From Hungatella effluvii (GTDB lineage Bacteria; Bacillota; Clostridia; Lachnospirales; Lachnospiraceae), in contig NZ_QJKD01000014.1 of NCBI RefSeq assembly GCF_003201875.1, forward strand, positions 1-64,000: a stretch of DNA of 64,000 nucleotides, read 5' to 3'. Numbering within the stretch: the stretch's first letter is position 1; every line of letters starts with the position of its first letter. Below, piece after piece: positions 16,815 to 26,041 of this stretch. Both the position numbers and the translations under genes were made by a program. The notes beneath the pieces were generated by a model. It worked only from the letters and a program-made list of their open reading frames with translations, did no database searches and was not told the origin of the DNA.

Positions 16815-19622
16815 ATGCAGGATCTTCCATTTAGAAACACAGCGCTGCCAACAGAGGACCGCGTCATAAATCTTATTTCTTATTTGACTCTGGAAGAAAA
16901 ATTCCACATGTTAACCACCACGCTACCGGCAATTCCACGTCTGGGTATCCAGGAGTGTTTTATAGGAGCCGAAATTGCGAGAGGACTTCTAATGCGTCAG
17001 GCAGATAATTTCAGTACAGTTCTGCCTCAACCCTATGGTCTTGCTGCCACTTTTGATATTAACCTGATGCATCAGTTAGGAGAAATGGTATCTGATGAAG
17101 TACGTATATGCCAACGACAGGGCAAATCCGATACCTCTCTTTTTGTCTATGGACCTACTGTGGATTTAGAACGTGATCCCAGATGGGGAAGGAATGAAGA
17201 AGGTTACGGAGAAGATCCATGTCTGGCTTCTCAGATAGCAGCTTCCTACGTTGATGGTTTGAGTGGTAATTATCCGCTGCTCTGGAAGACAGTACCTGTA
17301 CTAAAACATTTTTATGCAAATAATTGTGAAACACATCGAAGAACTGCAAGTTCTAACATTACGCTGCGTTTAAAACATGAATATTATCTAAAGCCATTTC
17401 AACATATTATTCAAAAAGGACGTGCCCTCGGTATAATGACTGCATATAATAGCGTGAATGGAATGCCATGTATAAATAATCCGGAAGTACATGATTTATG
17501 CAAGGAACAATGGGGACTGATTTTTGCAATAAGTGATGGAGGAGATTTTAATCAAAACGTTTCTGAACATAGAATATTTAAAACACACAGTGAATCGCTA
17601 AGCAGTATTTTAGGAAAAGGCGCCGATTTGATGTTAGAAAGCGACGCCATGGTCTCTAAAGCCGCAAAAAAAGCCTATGATAATGGCTTAATTACCGAAC
17701 AGCAGTTAGATAATGCAATATTCTCTGTATTTTTACCACGATTTTTAACTGGAGAATTTGATCCTCCGGAAAATATTGAATATAACCAAATTCCAGAAGA
17801 CAGGCTTAACTGCTGGGAACACAAACAATTAGCAGAACAAGCAGCCAAAGAATCCATAATTCTTCTTAAAAATGAAAATTTTCTTCCGTGGAAGATGGAA
17901 AGCATAAAAACTGTAGCTATTATCGGGCCAAACAGCAATGACATTCATGCTTGCTGGTACTGCGGACAGTCAGAAAATACCATTTCCCTGGCAGACAGCT
18001 TTCAGAACATTCTCGGCCATGAAAAAGTTTTAACAGATGAAGGCTTTGATCTAATTGCTATCCGTTCTGTCCAAAATGGTAAATATCTATGTATTGATAA
18101 GAACGGGAACTTAAGTGCTTCATCTGAACAGCCTAACAAATCCGCAGCATTTGAGTTTATGGATTGGGATAATAATATCTGCACTCTGCGGTCTGCAAAA
18201 ACGCATAAGTACTTAGCCTCGAACCAGCAATCTCCTATCAGTGCCGCGATATCATGTTCATCAGAACGTGTTTACGGCTGGCTGGTCAAAGAAAAATTTA
18301 AAATACAGAACTATGGGGCCCACTCCCGAATTTTTACTTATAACAATCAGGCCCTGGCTGTTGATGATGACAACCGGGTCGTCTGTATCGATTCTCCAGT
18401 TCCCCATAATAATGGCCTGTTTGAAATAGAGGTATTATCTAAAGGCTGTGACAGAATATCAAATTTAGCTTCCAAAGTGTCACATGTTATTGCTGCTCTT
18501 GGAAGCCACCCGATGTTAGTAGCCCGTGAAGAAGAAGACCGCAGTACCCTACTGCTTCCTTCCTCACAGTCAAAAATGCTGGCCGCCGCTGCTCAGGCCA
18601 ATCCTAAGACTCTGCTATATCTGGTCAGCAGTTATCCGTATGCAATCGATCGTGAAGAAAAACTGGTTGACGCCGTATTGTATTCCACCCACATGGGACC
18701 TTTCCAGGGGAAAGCTGCCTCCGACGTAATTCTGGGAAGATATAACCCTGCTGGAAGATGTCCTGGAACGTGGTATCATTATGCTACTCCCCTGCCTGAT
18801 ATTATGGACTACGATATATCTCAGAATAAAATGACTTACCTTTATCATGAGGATGATGTTCTATATCCTTTCGGCCATGGACTGAGTTATACTCACTTTT
18901 CCTATCGCACACTTCATATTTCCCAGGAAAAGAATGCTTTGAACATTCACGTAACTCTGAAAAATGACGGGGTATATTCCGGCGATGAGGTCGTACAAAT
19001 TTACATCAAGACACCTGATTCTGGTTTTCGGCAGCCGCTGAAACAGTTGAAAGCATTTAAACGGGTAAATCTTAAAGCTGGGCAGGAACTGGAGACTATG
19101 CTCCAGATCCCGCTGAATGACCTGTCCTATTTTCATCCTTATTTAAAACGCATGGTTATACAGTCCGGATATTATACAATTGAAGTAGGACAATCCAGCA
19201 AAAATATTGTATTAACATCCACGGTACAGGTTCAGGTCCCAGAACAGGAAAAATGTATGAATCCTGATGTGAATGCCCTCGCTCTCATTCAGTACCATAA
19301 TATTGAATTTCTAACAGATATGATTGACTACAAAGAATTTTTGCTTGCTCATGACTTTAACAGCTATGCCATATATGAAAATCTTTTTTTACAGAATGCA
19401 TCGTACTTTGAAGGTTCTTTCTCCACCCCCTCAGGAGGAGCCGAGGTCTTCTTATATGATAATTCTACCGGACAGATTCTGGGAACCTGCCACGTTCCTA
19501 CAACAGGCAGCCTGTCAGAATTTGTCAGTTGTCGGTGCCCGCTGCCGTATTTAAGCGGAACCTATAGCATACGATTACAATTTACAAAAACTACAAGTAT
19601 GAAATCGTTCCATTTTATCTGA
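16815..19622 (+). CDS. Glycoside hydrolase family 3 beta-glycosidase with inserted beta-trefoil-like domain
   Basis: 935 residues with no signal peptide, so probably cytoplasmic. The GH3 catalytic barrel shows GPTVDLERDPRWGRN, the LKHFYANN region and the nucleophile Asp in FAISDGGDF. A beta-trefoil or fascin-like insert (~410-545: SVQNGKYLCIDKNGNL, AKTHKYLASN) sits in the second alpha/beta domain where PA14 is found in some relatives. Then come the VLYPFGHGLSYT segment, a fibronectin-III-like domain and a ~120-residue C-terminal beta-sandwich resembling a family 6-type carbohydrate-binding module. It likely cleaves the oligosaccharide imported by the neighbouring transporter. Confidence 0.87.
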   Translation: MQDLPFRNTALPTEDRVINLISYLTLEEKFHMLTTTLPAIPRLGIQECFIGAEIARGLLMRQADNFSTVLPQPYGLAATFDINLMHQLGEMVSDEVRICQRQGKSDTSLFVYGPTVDLERDPRWGRNEEGYGEDPCLASQIAASYVDGLSGNYPLLWKTVPVLKHFYANNCETHRRTASSNITLRLKHEYYLKPFQHIIQKGRALGIMTAYNSVNGMPCINNPEVHDLCKEQWGLIFAISDGGDFNQNVSEHRIFKTHSESLSSILGKGADLMLESDAMVSKAAKKAYDNGLITEQQLDNAIFSVFLPRFLTGEFDPPENIEYNQIPEDRLNCWEHKQLAEQAAKESIILLKNENFLPWKMESIKTVAIIGPNSNDIHACWYCGQSENTISLADSFQNILGHEKVLTDEGFDLIAIRSVQNGKYLCIDKNGNLSASSEQPNKSAAFEFMDWDNNICTLRSAKTHKYLASNQQSPISAAISCSSERVYGWLVKEKFKIQNYGAHSRIFTYNNQALAVDDDNRVVCIDSPVPHNNGLFEIEVLSKGCDRISNLASKVSHVIAALGSHPMLVAREEEDRSTLLLPSSQSKMLAAAAQANPKTLLYLVSSYPYAIDREEKLVDAVLYSTHMGPFQGKAASDVILGRYNPAGRCPGTWYHYATPLPDIMDYDISQNKMTYLYHEDDVLYPFGHGLSYTHFSYRTLHISQEKNALNIHVTLKNDGVYSGDEVVQIYIKTPDSGFRQPLKQLKAFKRVNLKAGQELETMLQIPLNDLSYFHPYLKRMVIQSGYYTIEVGQSSKNIVLTSTVQVQVPEQEKCMNPDVNALALIQYHNIEFLTDMIDYKEFLLAHDFNSYAIYENLFLQNASYFEGSFSTPSGGAEVFLYDNSTGQILGTCHVPTTGSLSEFVSCRCPLPYLSGTYSIRLQFTKTTSMKSFHFI

Positions 19623-19701
19623 CTTAACCTAAGAGGAAACCATGACAAGGCTACTATGCGCCAGCCATATTTCAGGTTTTATAATTTTCTTACAACATCA
19701 T

Positions 19702-19730
19702 TTGCATTTCTATTACAATGTTGCTATAAT
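19702..19730 (+). promoter_or_regulatory. Promoter of antiporter/kinase-like operon
   Basis: TTGCAT, a 17-base spacer and a perfect TATAAT, ending 63 bases before the TTG start at 19794. Confidence 0.72.
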
Positions 19731-19793
19731 AAACGATTGGGAAAACAAATGAAAATGGTAGAAAGTATGAAAGATACTTAGGAGGTCAACAAC

Positions 19794-21239
19794 TTGAAAA
19801 AATTTATTGCATTTTGGGGAAGCCTCGGGATGATGATGGTCATGAATGCACTTCCAGTTCTGGCCGCGGATGGCTCCTCGGCGGGTTCACACGGAGCGGT
19901 TCCGCTCTGGCTGTGTATTCCCTTTGCGGGGCTTTTGCTGTGTATCGCCATCCTCCCGTTAGTAAAACCGGTATGGTGGGAAGAACATCAGCCGCTGGCC
20001 GTGGTGTTCTGGTCCCTGCTCTTTATCGTACCGTTCGCTGTTGCCTATGGTACGGGAGAAGCCGTGCAAACGGTGATGGAGTGCATAGTGGATGATTATC
20101 TGACATTTATTGTGCTGCTCTTCGGCCTGTTCTGTGTGTCAGGCAACATTACTATGGAAGGGGATTTAGCGGGCTCACCACGGGTCAACGTTGGACTGCT
20201 TCTGATCGGCACTCTGCTCTCCAGCTGGATTGGAACCACCGGAGCCAGTATGCTCATGGTACGCCCTGTGATTAAAATGAATTCCTGGCGATCACGTAAA
20301 TGCCACATTATGATATTTTTTATTTTCCTTATCTCTAATATCGGTGGCTGCTTAACGCCGATCGGCGACCCGCCGCTGCTGATGGGATTTATGAGGGGAG
20401 TTCCCTTTTTCTGGAGTCTGCACTTAATTGGACTGATGCTGTTTAATGTGGTTTTGCTGCTGTTTATCTTTTACTGGATTGATCGCAGGGCATACCGCAA
20501 AGATATTGCAGAAGGTCTGAAACCAGATATCACAAAACCCGGTACCCAGGTCAGGATCAAAGGACTTCATAATCTATTTTTCATAATTATGATTGTGGCA
20601 GCTGTTATCCTAAGTGGTGTGCTGCCGGGACTGTCAGTGTTCCAGGACGCGTCGGGAAATGTGCTGGGAATTCCTGTTTATAAAAATGTAAAACTGACGA
20701 TTCCGTCTCTGATTGAGATCGTAATCATCCTTGCAGCGGCGTTTCTCTCCTTCCGTACCACCAACTCCGAAATCCGCAGGCAGAACCACTTTACCTGGGG
20801 TGCAATCAAAGAAGTTGCCGTGCTGTTTATCGGTATTTTTATCACCATGCAGCCGGCTCTCATGATTTTGAAGGCCAAAGGCGGTGAATTAGGCATTACG
20901 CAGCCGTTCGAGATGTTCTGGAGTACGGGTATGCTGTCCAGCTTCTTAGATAATACGCCTACCTACCTGGTATTCCTGACAACAGCGGGTGCTCTGGGAG
21001 CACAGAACGGCATGGTAACCACGCTGGGGATCGTTCCCATTGAAATGCTGATCGCCATATCCGCGGGCGCTGTATTCATGGGAGCCAACACCTATATTGG
21101 AAATGCGCCGAACTTCATGGTCAAATCCATTGCTGATGAGAATGGTATCCGCATGCCATCTTTCTTTGGATATCTTCTCTGGTCACTGTCCATCCTGGTA
21201 CCGGTATTCATCCTGGATACTCTGCTATTTCTGTTATAA
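19794..21239 (+). CDS. Sodium:proton antiporter (NhaD/CitMHS-like ion transporter)
   Basis: 481 residues with ~12 hydrophobic segments, beginning at a TTG with AGGAGG eight bases upstream. ISNIGGCLTPIGDPPLLMGF is the conserved re-entrant motif of the ion-transporter superfamily that includes NhaD and ArsB. A second motif, DNTPTYLVF, occurs in the C-terminal half, as in this fold's duplicated structure. Na+/H+ exchange is the family default, but anion transport cannot be excluded. The next gene starts 14 bases downstream, so the two form an operon. Confidence 0.8.
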   Translation: MKKFIAFWGSLGMMMVMNALPVLAADGSSAGSHGAVPLWLCIPFAGLLLCIAILPLVKPVWWEEHQPLAVVFWSLLFIVPFAVAYGTGEAVQTVMECIVDDYLTFIVLLFGLFCVSGNITMEGDLAGSPRVNVGLLLIGTLLSSWIGTTGASMLMVRPVIKMNSWRSRKCHIMIFFIFLISNIGGCLTPIGDPPLLMGFMRGVPFFWSLHLIGLMLFNVVLLLFIFYWIDRRAYRKDIAEGLKPDITKPGTQVRIKGLHNLFFIIMIVAAVILSGVLPGLSVFQDASGNVLGIPVYKNVKLTIPSLIEIVIILAAAFLSFRTTNSEIRRQNHFTWGAIKEVAVLFIGIFITMQPALMILKAKGGELGITQPFEMFWSTGMLSSFLDNTPTYLVFLTTAGALGAQNGMVTTLGIVPIEMLIAISAGAVFMGANTYIGNAPNFMVKSIADENGIRMPSFFGYLLWSLSILVPVFILDTLLFLL

Positions 21240-21253
21240 GGGGGAATTATAAA

Positions 21254-22267
21254 ATGGAATATAATGAAGAAAGTCTCCGTGAACTGGCGGAGCACATCTA
21301 TGATCTTGATGCAGAGGTGTACAGTCAGCTCGGTTCCTCCCTTGGACGAGTCTTTAACCGGGATCGGGAGGCGTGTGTGGAAGAAATGGTCCGGCTCATG
21401 ATGACACGCCCGAACGGCCATATGGTGCGAAGTGAGCTGGCTCTGATCGGCAACATGGCCCGCACCATCCAGGATAAGGAAGAACGCAAGCTGGTCATGA
21501 CGGAGTACAATAAAATTCTCAAAGAAGTCATGAGCCTGCCCACCAGCTTTGCCAGCGGTGATATTCTCGATCCGCGTACAGCCGGTTTGAATACTTTGAA
21601 TCTAAAGAACCGTTTTTCCAAAGGTGATCATCTGATTATCTGTATTGGAAGAACCTATGGATGCGGTGGAAGTGAAATCGGCTTCGCTCTCGCTGATGCA
21701 TTAAAAATTGACTACTATGACGCCGAAATATTCAGTGCGGTACTTAAGCGCCTGGATGCGGAAAAAGACCGTGTGCTGGACCGTGACAGTTTCTCAAAAC
21801 GGACGGAACAACAGCATATGGCGTTCGCACAGCCCAGAAGACTGACATTAAAGCAGCGTATTCGGGAATTTAGCCGTTACCACGGCCTGTCGAAACGGGA
21901 TGCGGTATTTTTCAATCAGAGCGATCTGTTGTGTGACATGGCTAAGAAAGAAGATTTTATCGTCATGGGACGTTGTGCCGATGTGATTCTGACAAATAAC
22001 GGAATTCCACATATCAGTATTTTCATTACAGCACCATTTGAAAAGCGTCTGCAGCGTACGATGGAGGTTAACAGCAGCTTAAATGTGAAACAGGCCCGCC
22101 GCCTGCTGAAGCATCTCGACCGCCTTCATATGCATTACTATCAGTTTTACACTGGCCGCAAGTGGGGCAACGCCGGTAATTATGATCTCTGCATCAACAG
22201 TGCCAGCTATGGAATTGATGGGTCCGTGGATTTCATTAAGCGGATTATTGAAGAGGAAAAGAAATAG
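21254..22267 (+). CDS. Cytidylate kinase-like protein paired with antiporter
   Basis: 337 residues. A ~110-residue alpha-helical N-terminal extension precedes a Cytidylate_kin2-type domain with IGRTYGCGGSEIGFALADAL (P-loop-like), YYDAEIF, VMGRCADVIL and the C-terminal signature YYQFYTGRKWGNAGNYDLCINSAS. The same signature occurs in the kinase-like proteins at 32342 and 35886. The fold binds nucleotide; the real substrate is unknown. Its operon with an antiporter, plus the MATE fusion and MATE neighbour in this window, suggests a role in membrane transport rather than CMP phosphorylation. Confidence 0.85.
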   Translation: MEYNEESLRELAEHIYDLDAEVYSQLGSSLGRVFNRDREACVEEMVRLMMTRPNGHMVRSELALIGNMARTIQDKEERKLVMTEYNKILKEVMSLPTSFASGDILDPRTAGLNTLNLKNRFSKGDHLIICIGRTYGCGGSEIGFALADALKIDYYDAEIFSAVLKRLDAEKDRVLDRDSFSKRTEQQHMAFAQPRRLTLKQRIREFSRYHGLSKRDAVFFNQSDLLCDMAKKEDFIVMGRCADVILTNNGIPHISIFITAPFEKRLQRTMEVNSSLNVKQARRLLKHLDRLHMHYYQFYTGRKWGNAGNYDLCINSASYGIDGSVDFIKRIIEEEKK

Positions 22268-22330
22268 TATTCTTATAAAAATACGGCAAATCCGTATGTC
22301 ACCATAACCATTTACTTTTATAACTCAAAA

Positions 22331-22367
22331 AATACAGACGCTCAGAAATTGAGGTCTGTATTTTTTT
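22331..22367 (+). terminator. Terminator of antiporter/kinase-like operon
   Basis: AATACAGAC pairs with GTCTGTATT, extended by CTCA/TTGA, and is followed by T residues. It may also work on the minus strand because A residues precede it. Confidence 0.78.
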
Positions 22368-22386
22368 AAAGGGATACCATATTCCT

Positions 22387-22716
22387 CTAACAGCCTTGGT
22401 CCTGCACAATTCCGACGTGCGCATCTCCATCAATCCCGCACTTGTATAAATCAGGTAATCTAACATCCGGTTTCTTTCCGGCTGCATCAGTATACAAAGC
22501 CGACCCGCGGCTGCCCGCACCGCTTTTCGCATAATCAAGCATTGCCGAGAGATATACACCCTGTGAAATAAGCATATCCCGAAATCTGTAAAACAAAGGA
22601 AGTTGTTTTATAGCAGGCGTCCGCACCACCTTCAAATATGCAGTTAATTCTCCATCGGCCTCCTTCAACACCTGTTCCAAATCCTTTCCCCTGATAAAGA
22701 CGGGATTATCGGCCAT
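22387..22716 (-). pseudogene. C-terminal remnant of a flavoprotein oxidoreductase (tentative)
   Basis: 109 codons with real protein character (LFYRFRDMLISQGVYLSAML, then SGAGSRGSALYTDAAGKKP) resembling the C-terminal end of FAD-dependent fumarate reductase/succinate dehydrogenase-like oxidoreductases of Clostridia. There is no FAD-binding part, no proper start context, and decayed genes lie beside it. I read it as a fragment; the family assignment is from memory of the motif pattern and is uncertain. Confidence 0.45.
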
Positions 22717-22742
22717 CTCTGCTGATTTGCAAAGCTTCCCGG

Positions 22743-22763
22743 AAAAAAAGGAGCCGATGCTCC
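22743..22763 (-). terminator. Terminator after truncated GGDEF gene
   Basis: On the minus strand GGAGC, a four-base loop, GCTCC and seven T. It follows the GGDEF remnant that ends at 22792. Confidence 0.65.
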
Positions 22764-22791
22764 ATAACTGATTTCTCAGCTATTTTGCAAC

Positions 22792-23595
22792 TTAAAAGAA
22801 TTCTTCCGTAATGTCCGTATAGATGATTACAAACTCATCACCGCCGATTCGGTAGAGGCGTTTTGAGGCAGTGCTGTTTTTCATAACACCAGCGCATCCC
22901 TTAATCAGTTTATCTCCCGCGTCATGACCAAAGGAATCATTAATCTCTTTCAGCCCATTAATATCTAAATAGACCACGCCTACAGAACCTCTGCTCTCTT
23001 TTAATTCAGATACATCCTGTATAAAACGGTTTCTATTGTAAAATGAAGTCAGCCGGTCGATCTGGCTTAACTCAAACAGCATCTTTTCATTTTCATTTTC
23101 ATTTCGCTGCATGGAAAGAGAAAGAAAATACTGGATAGTCTGCAAAAATGGAACCGCTACCTCCGCCATCTCCAGATCCTGATTATCTAATCCAAGCGAC
23201 CCATATACCTCCCCATTTTTAATCAAAGGAACCCATACAATATTCCGTATCCCCTGGTGAATGAGCAGATCATAACCCGTGGGAAAAGTGTCCTTTAGCT
23301 CTTCAACATCATTGATAACAAGTTTTTTGTGTGTCTGCAGTTCATCCAGCCATACCTGATCATCACCGATGGGAATATTCTGCAGATTATCAATCTCCGG
23401 CATGATACCTTCTTTACACCATTCCGCAGTATTAGAATAGTATTTGCCATAAAACTGAAAAACGTAGGCACGTTCCGCGCAGAACATTGTTGCGATATAT
23501 TCCAAGACCTTTTTAACAGCAGTCTCTATATTGCGGTTAATATATACGGATACCTTATTTGCTTTATAATAAAAAAAACGCTGATATACAGGTTA
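22792..23595 (-). pseudogene. Truncated GAF-GGDEF diguanylate cyclase
   Basis: The frame contains a GAF-like sensor (AERAYVFQFYGKYYSNTAEW to GSLGLDN) and a GGDEF domain with an intact signature, RIGGDEFVIIYTD. It stops six residues later, losing the final ~60-70 residues of the domain. At the 5' end the frame is open back to a stop near 23596 but has no ATG; TTG at 23505 is the only start of note, and coding homology continues upstream of it (VYINRNIETAVKKVL). Both ends appear lost, so a functional cyclase is unlikely. Confidence 0.7.
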
Positions 23596-23751
23596 AATAT
23601 TACCATAAAAATGTAAAATTCCTTCTGAAAGATTGGAATGTTAAAAATCTAATACATAAAAAGGTCAATTAGAGTCATCACTATAGATAATCCAGAATTT
23701 TATTATATGATATTGTATCAACTTTACAAATAAGGAAATCGGAGGTAATCA

Positions 23752-23850
23752 ATGGATATATATCAAAATAAGCATTCCCCTAATCAACCAATATTTGAGA
23801 AATTCATTTGGAAGATACAAACTTGGCAGCTTGTCTGGAGGTGTACGTAA
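23752..23850 (+). CDS. 32-residue peptide upstream of the two-component system (candidate signal or leader)
   Basis: An ATG with an ideal site (GGAGG, six bases) opens a 32-codon frame ending TAA five bases before the response regulator start. The regulator's own GGAGGTG lies inside its last codons, so the two are probably translationally coupled. The peptide is rich in aromatic and basic residues and ends WQLVWRCT with one Cys near the C-terminus. It has no clear hydrophobic leader and there is no AgrB-type protease nearby. It may be a signal precursor, a translational leader, or chance. Confidence 0.45.
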   Translation: MDIYQNKHSPNQPIFEKFIWKIQTWQLVWRCT

Positions 23851-23854
23851 AAAC

Positions 23855-24619
23855 ATGTTAAAGATTGTCCTATGCGATGATAATCGTCATTCCAATAAGG
23901 AGTACGCAGAACTTATTTCTGAAATTGCTAAAAAGAACCAGTTAGAGATCGTGATTTCCTGTTTTGAAAGCGGAGAGTCTTTGCTTTTTCATTACTCTGA
24001 TACTATCGACCAGATTGATATTCTATATCTGGATATTATTATGAATGAGACAAATGGAATGGAGACTGCTCAGAAATTACGTGACTATGGCTGTAAAGCT
24101 CAAATCATTTTCTTAACCAGCTTTGAGGACTATGTATATGAGGCATTTGATGTAAATGCAGTACAATATCTGCTAAAAGACAATACAAGTTATGAAAAAT
24201 TCGAACTTGTTTTTCTTAAAGCTGTAAAATTAGCCTCTATTAGAACCAAAGAACTGTTTACCTTTGAATTTGACGGCGAGACCGGAGTGATACCAATTGA
24301 TCAAATCTCCTATTTTGAAATCTGGCAAAGACTTATTACTATTCATTATGACAATGGCAAAATAGCAAAATTTTATGACAGTATAGAGCATTTGGAGCAA
24401 CGCCTCCGCAAAAATGACTTTGTTCGTTCACACCGCTCGTTTCTTGTGCATTTGCCCTATATTGCAATGTTTGGCCATCAGAGCCTACGGCTAAAGACCG
24501 GGGAGGTTGTGCCTGTGGGTGGTACTTATATACAAACTTTAAAAAGAGCGTTTTCAGATTATATTGCGCGGTTTCAAGTTTACGGTTCTGAATCCTTCCG
24601 CAGTAAGGAGTGGGGATGA
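23855..24619 (+). CDS. LytTR-family response regulator (AgrA-like)
   Basis: 254 residues from MLKIVLCDDN. The receiver domain has the acidic pocket Asp8/Asp9, phosphoacceptor Asp60 (YLDIIM) and a conserved Thr/Ser region (FLTSFE). The C-terminal LytTR DNA-binding domain runs from ~135 (DQISYFEIWQR to FVRSHRSFLVHL). The frame extends upstream to 23795, but those codons lack receiver character. It overlaps the sensor kinase by ATGA. Proteins of this type bind paired direct repeats upstream of peptide-signalling or surface genes; the nearby convergent sortase locus is a plausible target. Confidence 0.9.
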   Translation: MLKIVLCDDNRHSNKEYAELISEIAKKNQLEIVISCFESGESLLFHYSDTIDQIDILYLDIIMNETNGMETAQKLRDYGCKAQIIFLTSFEDYVYEAFDVNAVQYLLKDNTSYEKFELVFLKAVKLASIRTKELFTFEFDGETGVIPIDQISYFEIWQRLITIHYDNGKIAKFYDSIEHLEQRLRKNDFVRSHRSFLVHLPYIAMFGHQSLRLKTGEVVPVGGTYIQTLKRAFSDYIARFQVYGSESFRSKEWG

Positions 24620-25947
24620 TAGTTTTTTATTTTGCAATTATAATAGTTTTGATGTTCTATTTGGTGTTTATCGTGTACTATCAATCTTTATTCCCAGTGA
24701 AGGGAAAAGGAATTCCGTATATATTATTGACTTTAGTCCTTATTGCAGCGTCCTATATTTGTTTAAATACCTGGAATTTACTTTTGTTTAATTTCCCTGC
24801 CGTCATAATCATTTTAATTTTGGGACTTCGCATTTCCACCGGAATGAATTGGAGTCAATCCTTTTATGGTGGTTGTACCTGTGCTATTATCGCATATTGC
24901 TTTCGTGGGATTTTTACCTCAATCATCTCACTTATCTACAGCCATCAAAATTTTATATATAATGTCAAGGCTTATTATATTATTACTCTTTTTACCCTTC
25001 CGGCTTCCCTCCTGTTTCTCAGAGTCCTTCGGAAAACGATTCTTCCGGATCATAAGATTAGACAGTTTTTGAAACATGGTAGTCAGCTTAAAACAGTAAT
25101 CACATATGAGATAGCAGCTATCATTAATTTAGTTGTTATTAATTCAGGTCGAGATCACACACCAAACATCAATTGGTACATGGGAATCGCATTAGGTGCC
25201 TGCACATTGACTCTTTTTATGCTTGTTTTTGCAATCTATCACTCTATAAGAGGTACAGAACTTCAGGAATATCAGTGGAGGACCAAAGCTCTTGAAGAAC
25301 AATTTGAACGGCAATTACAGCATTATAAATCGTATCAGAAATATACAGAAAGTTTTAGAACGTTCAGGCATGACTATAAATATATGATGGGGACCGTCAA
25401 ATCGTTAATTAAATCTAATGACAACGAAAAGGCAATTCTGCTGTTGGACAACATTTATGAGGATATGCAAAAAAAAGTAAAGATCCACAAACAATATTCT
25501 GAAAACGTTGTGCTTGATGCGATGCTGCAGGATTTGGCAAATATGTGCTCAGAAAAAGAAATTCGCTTCTCTTTTAATGTTTTTACGCCAAGGGACACAG
25601 AATTGGCACTTGTTGATGCGATTCGCATTTTTTCCAATATCACGAATAATGCGGTGGAAGCGTGTGAGAAAATTCCTATCTCGGAACGCTTCATCGAAAT
25701 CACCACTTGTATTGATCAACAATGGGTTACTCTGGAAATAATTAATTCTTTTAATGGTCAAATTATTATACAAAATGGTATGTTTATAACAACGAAACAA
25801 GAAAAGTATGGCCATGGGTTCGGATTGAGAATTGTTCAGGAAATTTCAGAGAATATAGGTGGTTTTGTGGTTTATGATACAGATATGGATAACCGGACAT
25901 TCCTGACCCGTATCCATATTCCACGTTTTCAAACTAAAAATCGCTAA
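24616..25947 (+). CDS. GHKL sensor histidine kinase (AgrC-like)
   Basis: 443 residues. The N-terminal half (~1-210) holds six hydrophobic segments. A coiled-coil linker follows, then the phosphoacceptor region FRTFRHDYKYMM and a GHKL ATPase domain with an N-box (ITNNAVEACEK) and G-box (KYGHGFGLRIVQEI). It starts at an ATG overlapping the regulator stop (ATGA), with AAGGAG upstream. This architecture is that of AgrC-type peptide sensors in Firmicutes. The ligand is unknown; no agrB/agrD pair is visible, though the 32-codon ORF upstream is a candidate. Confidence 0.9.
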   Translation: MIVFYFAIIIVLMFYLVFIVYYQSLFPVKGKGIPYILLTLVLIAASYICLNTWNLLLFNFPAVIIILILGLRISTGMNWSQSFYGGCTCAIIAYCFRGIFTSIISLIYSHQNFIYNVKAYYIITLFTLPASLLFLRVLRKTILPDHKIRQFLKHGSQLKTVITYEIAAIINLVVINSGRDHTPNINWYMGIALGACTLTLFMLVFAIYHSIRGTELQEYQWRTKALEEQFERQLQHYKSYQKYTESFRTFRHDYKYMMGTVKSLIKSNDNEKAILLLDNIYEDMQKKVKIHKQYSENVVLDAMLQDLANMCSEKEIRFSFNVFTPRDTELALVDAIRIFSNITNNAVEACEKIPISERFIEITTCIDQQWVTLEIINSFNGQIIIQNGMFITTKQEKYGHGFGLRIVQEISENIGGFVVYDTDMDNRTFLTRIHIPRFQTKNR

Positions 25948-26000
25948 TGTACCCTGTGCGATAACATTATTTTTCGGTTTATCAGTGCGCACTAATTACT

Positions 26001-26041
26001 AGGAAAGGAGGCATTCGTAAATAGTGAATGCCTCCTTTCCT
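26001..26041. terminator. Perfect 16-bp hairpin between convergent genes
   Basis: AGGAAAGGAGGCATTC pairs perfectly with its complement across a nine-base loop. It overlaps the sortase stop codon and lies after the kinase gene. Neither strand has a clear T run, so it may be a hairpin-dependent transcript end rather than a classical terminator. Confidence 0.5.

Noticed and set aside
24564-24791. Plus-strand 75-codon frame across the regulator/kinase junction
   Set aside because: It lies between the true frames of two well-defined genes joined by an ATGA overlap.
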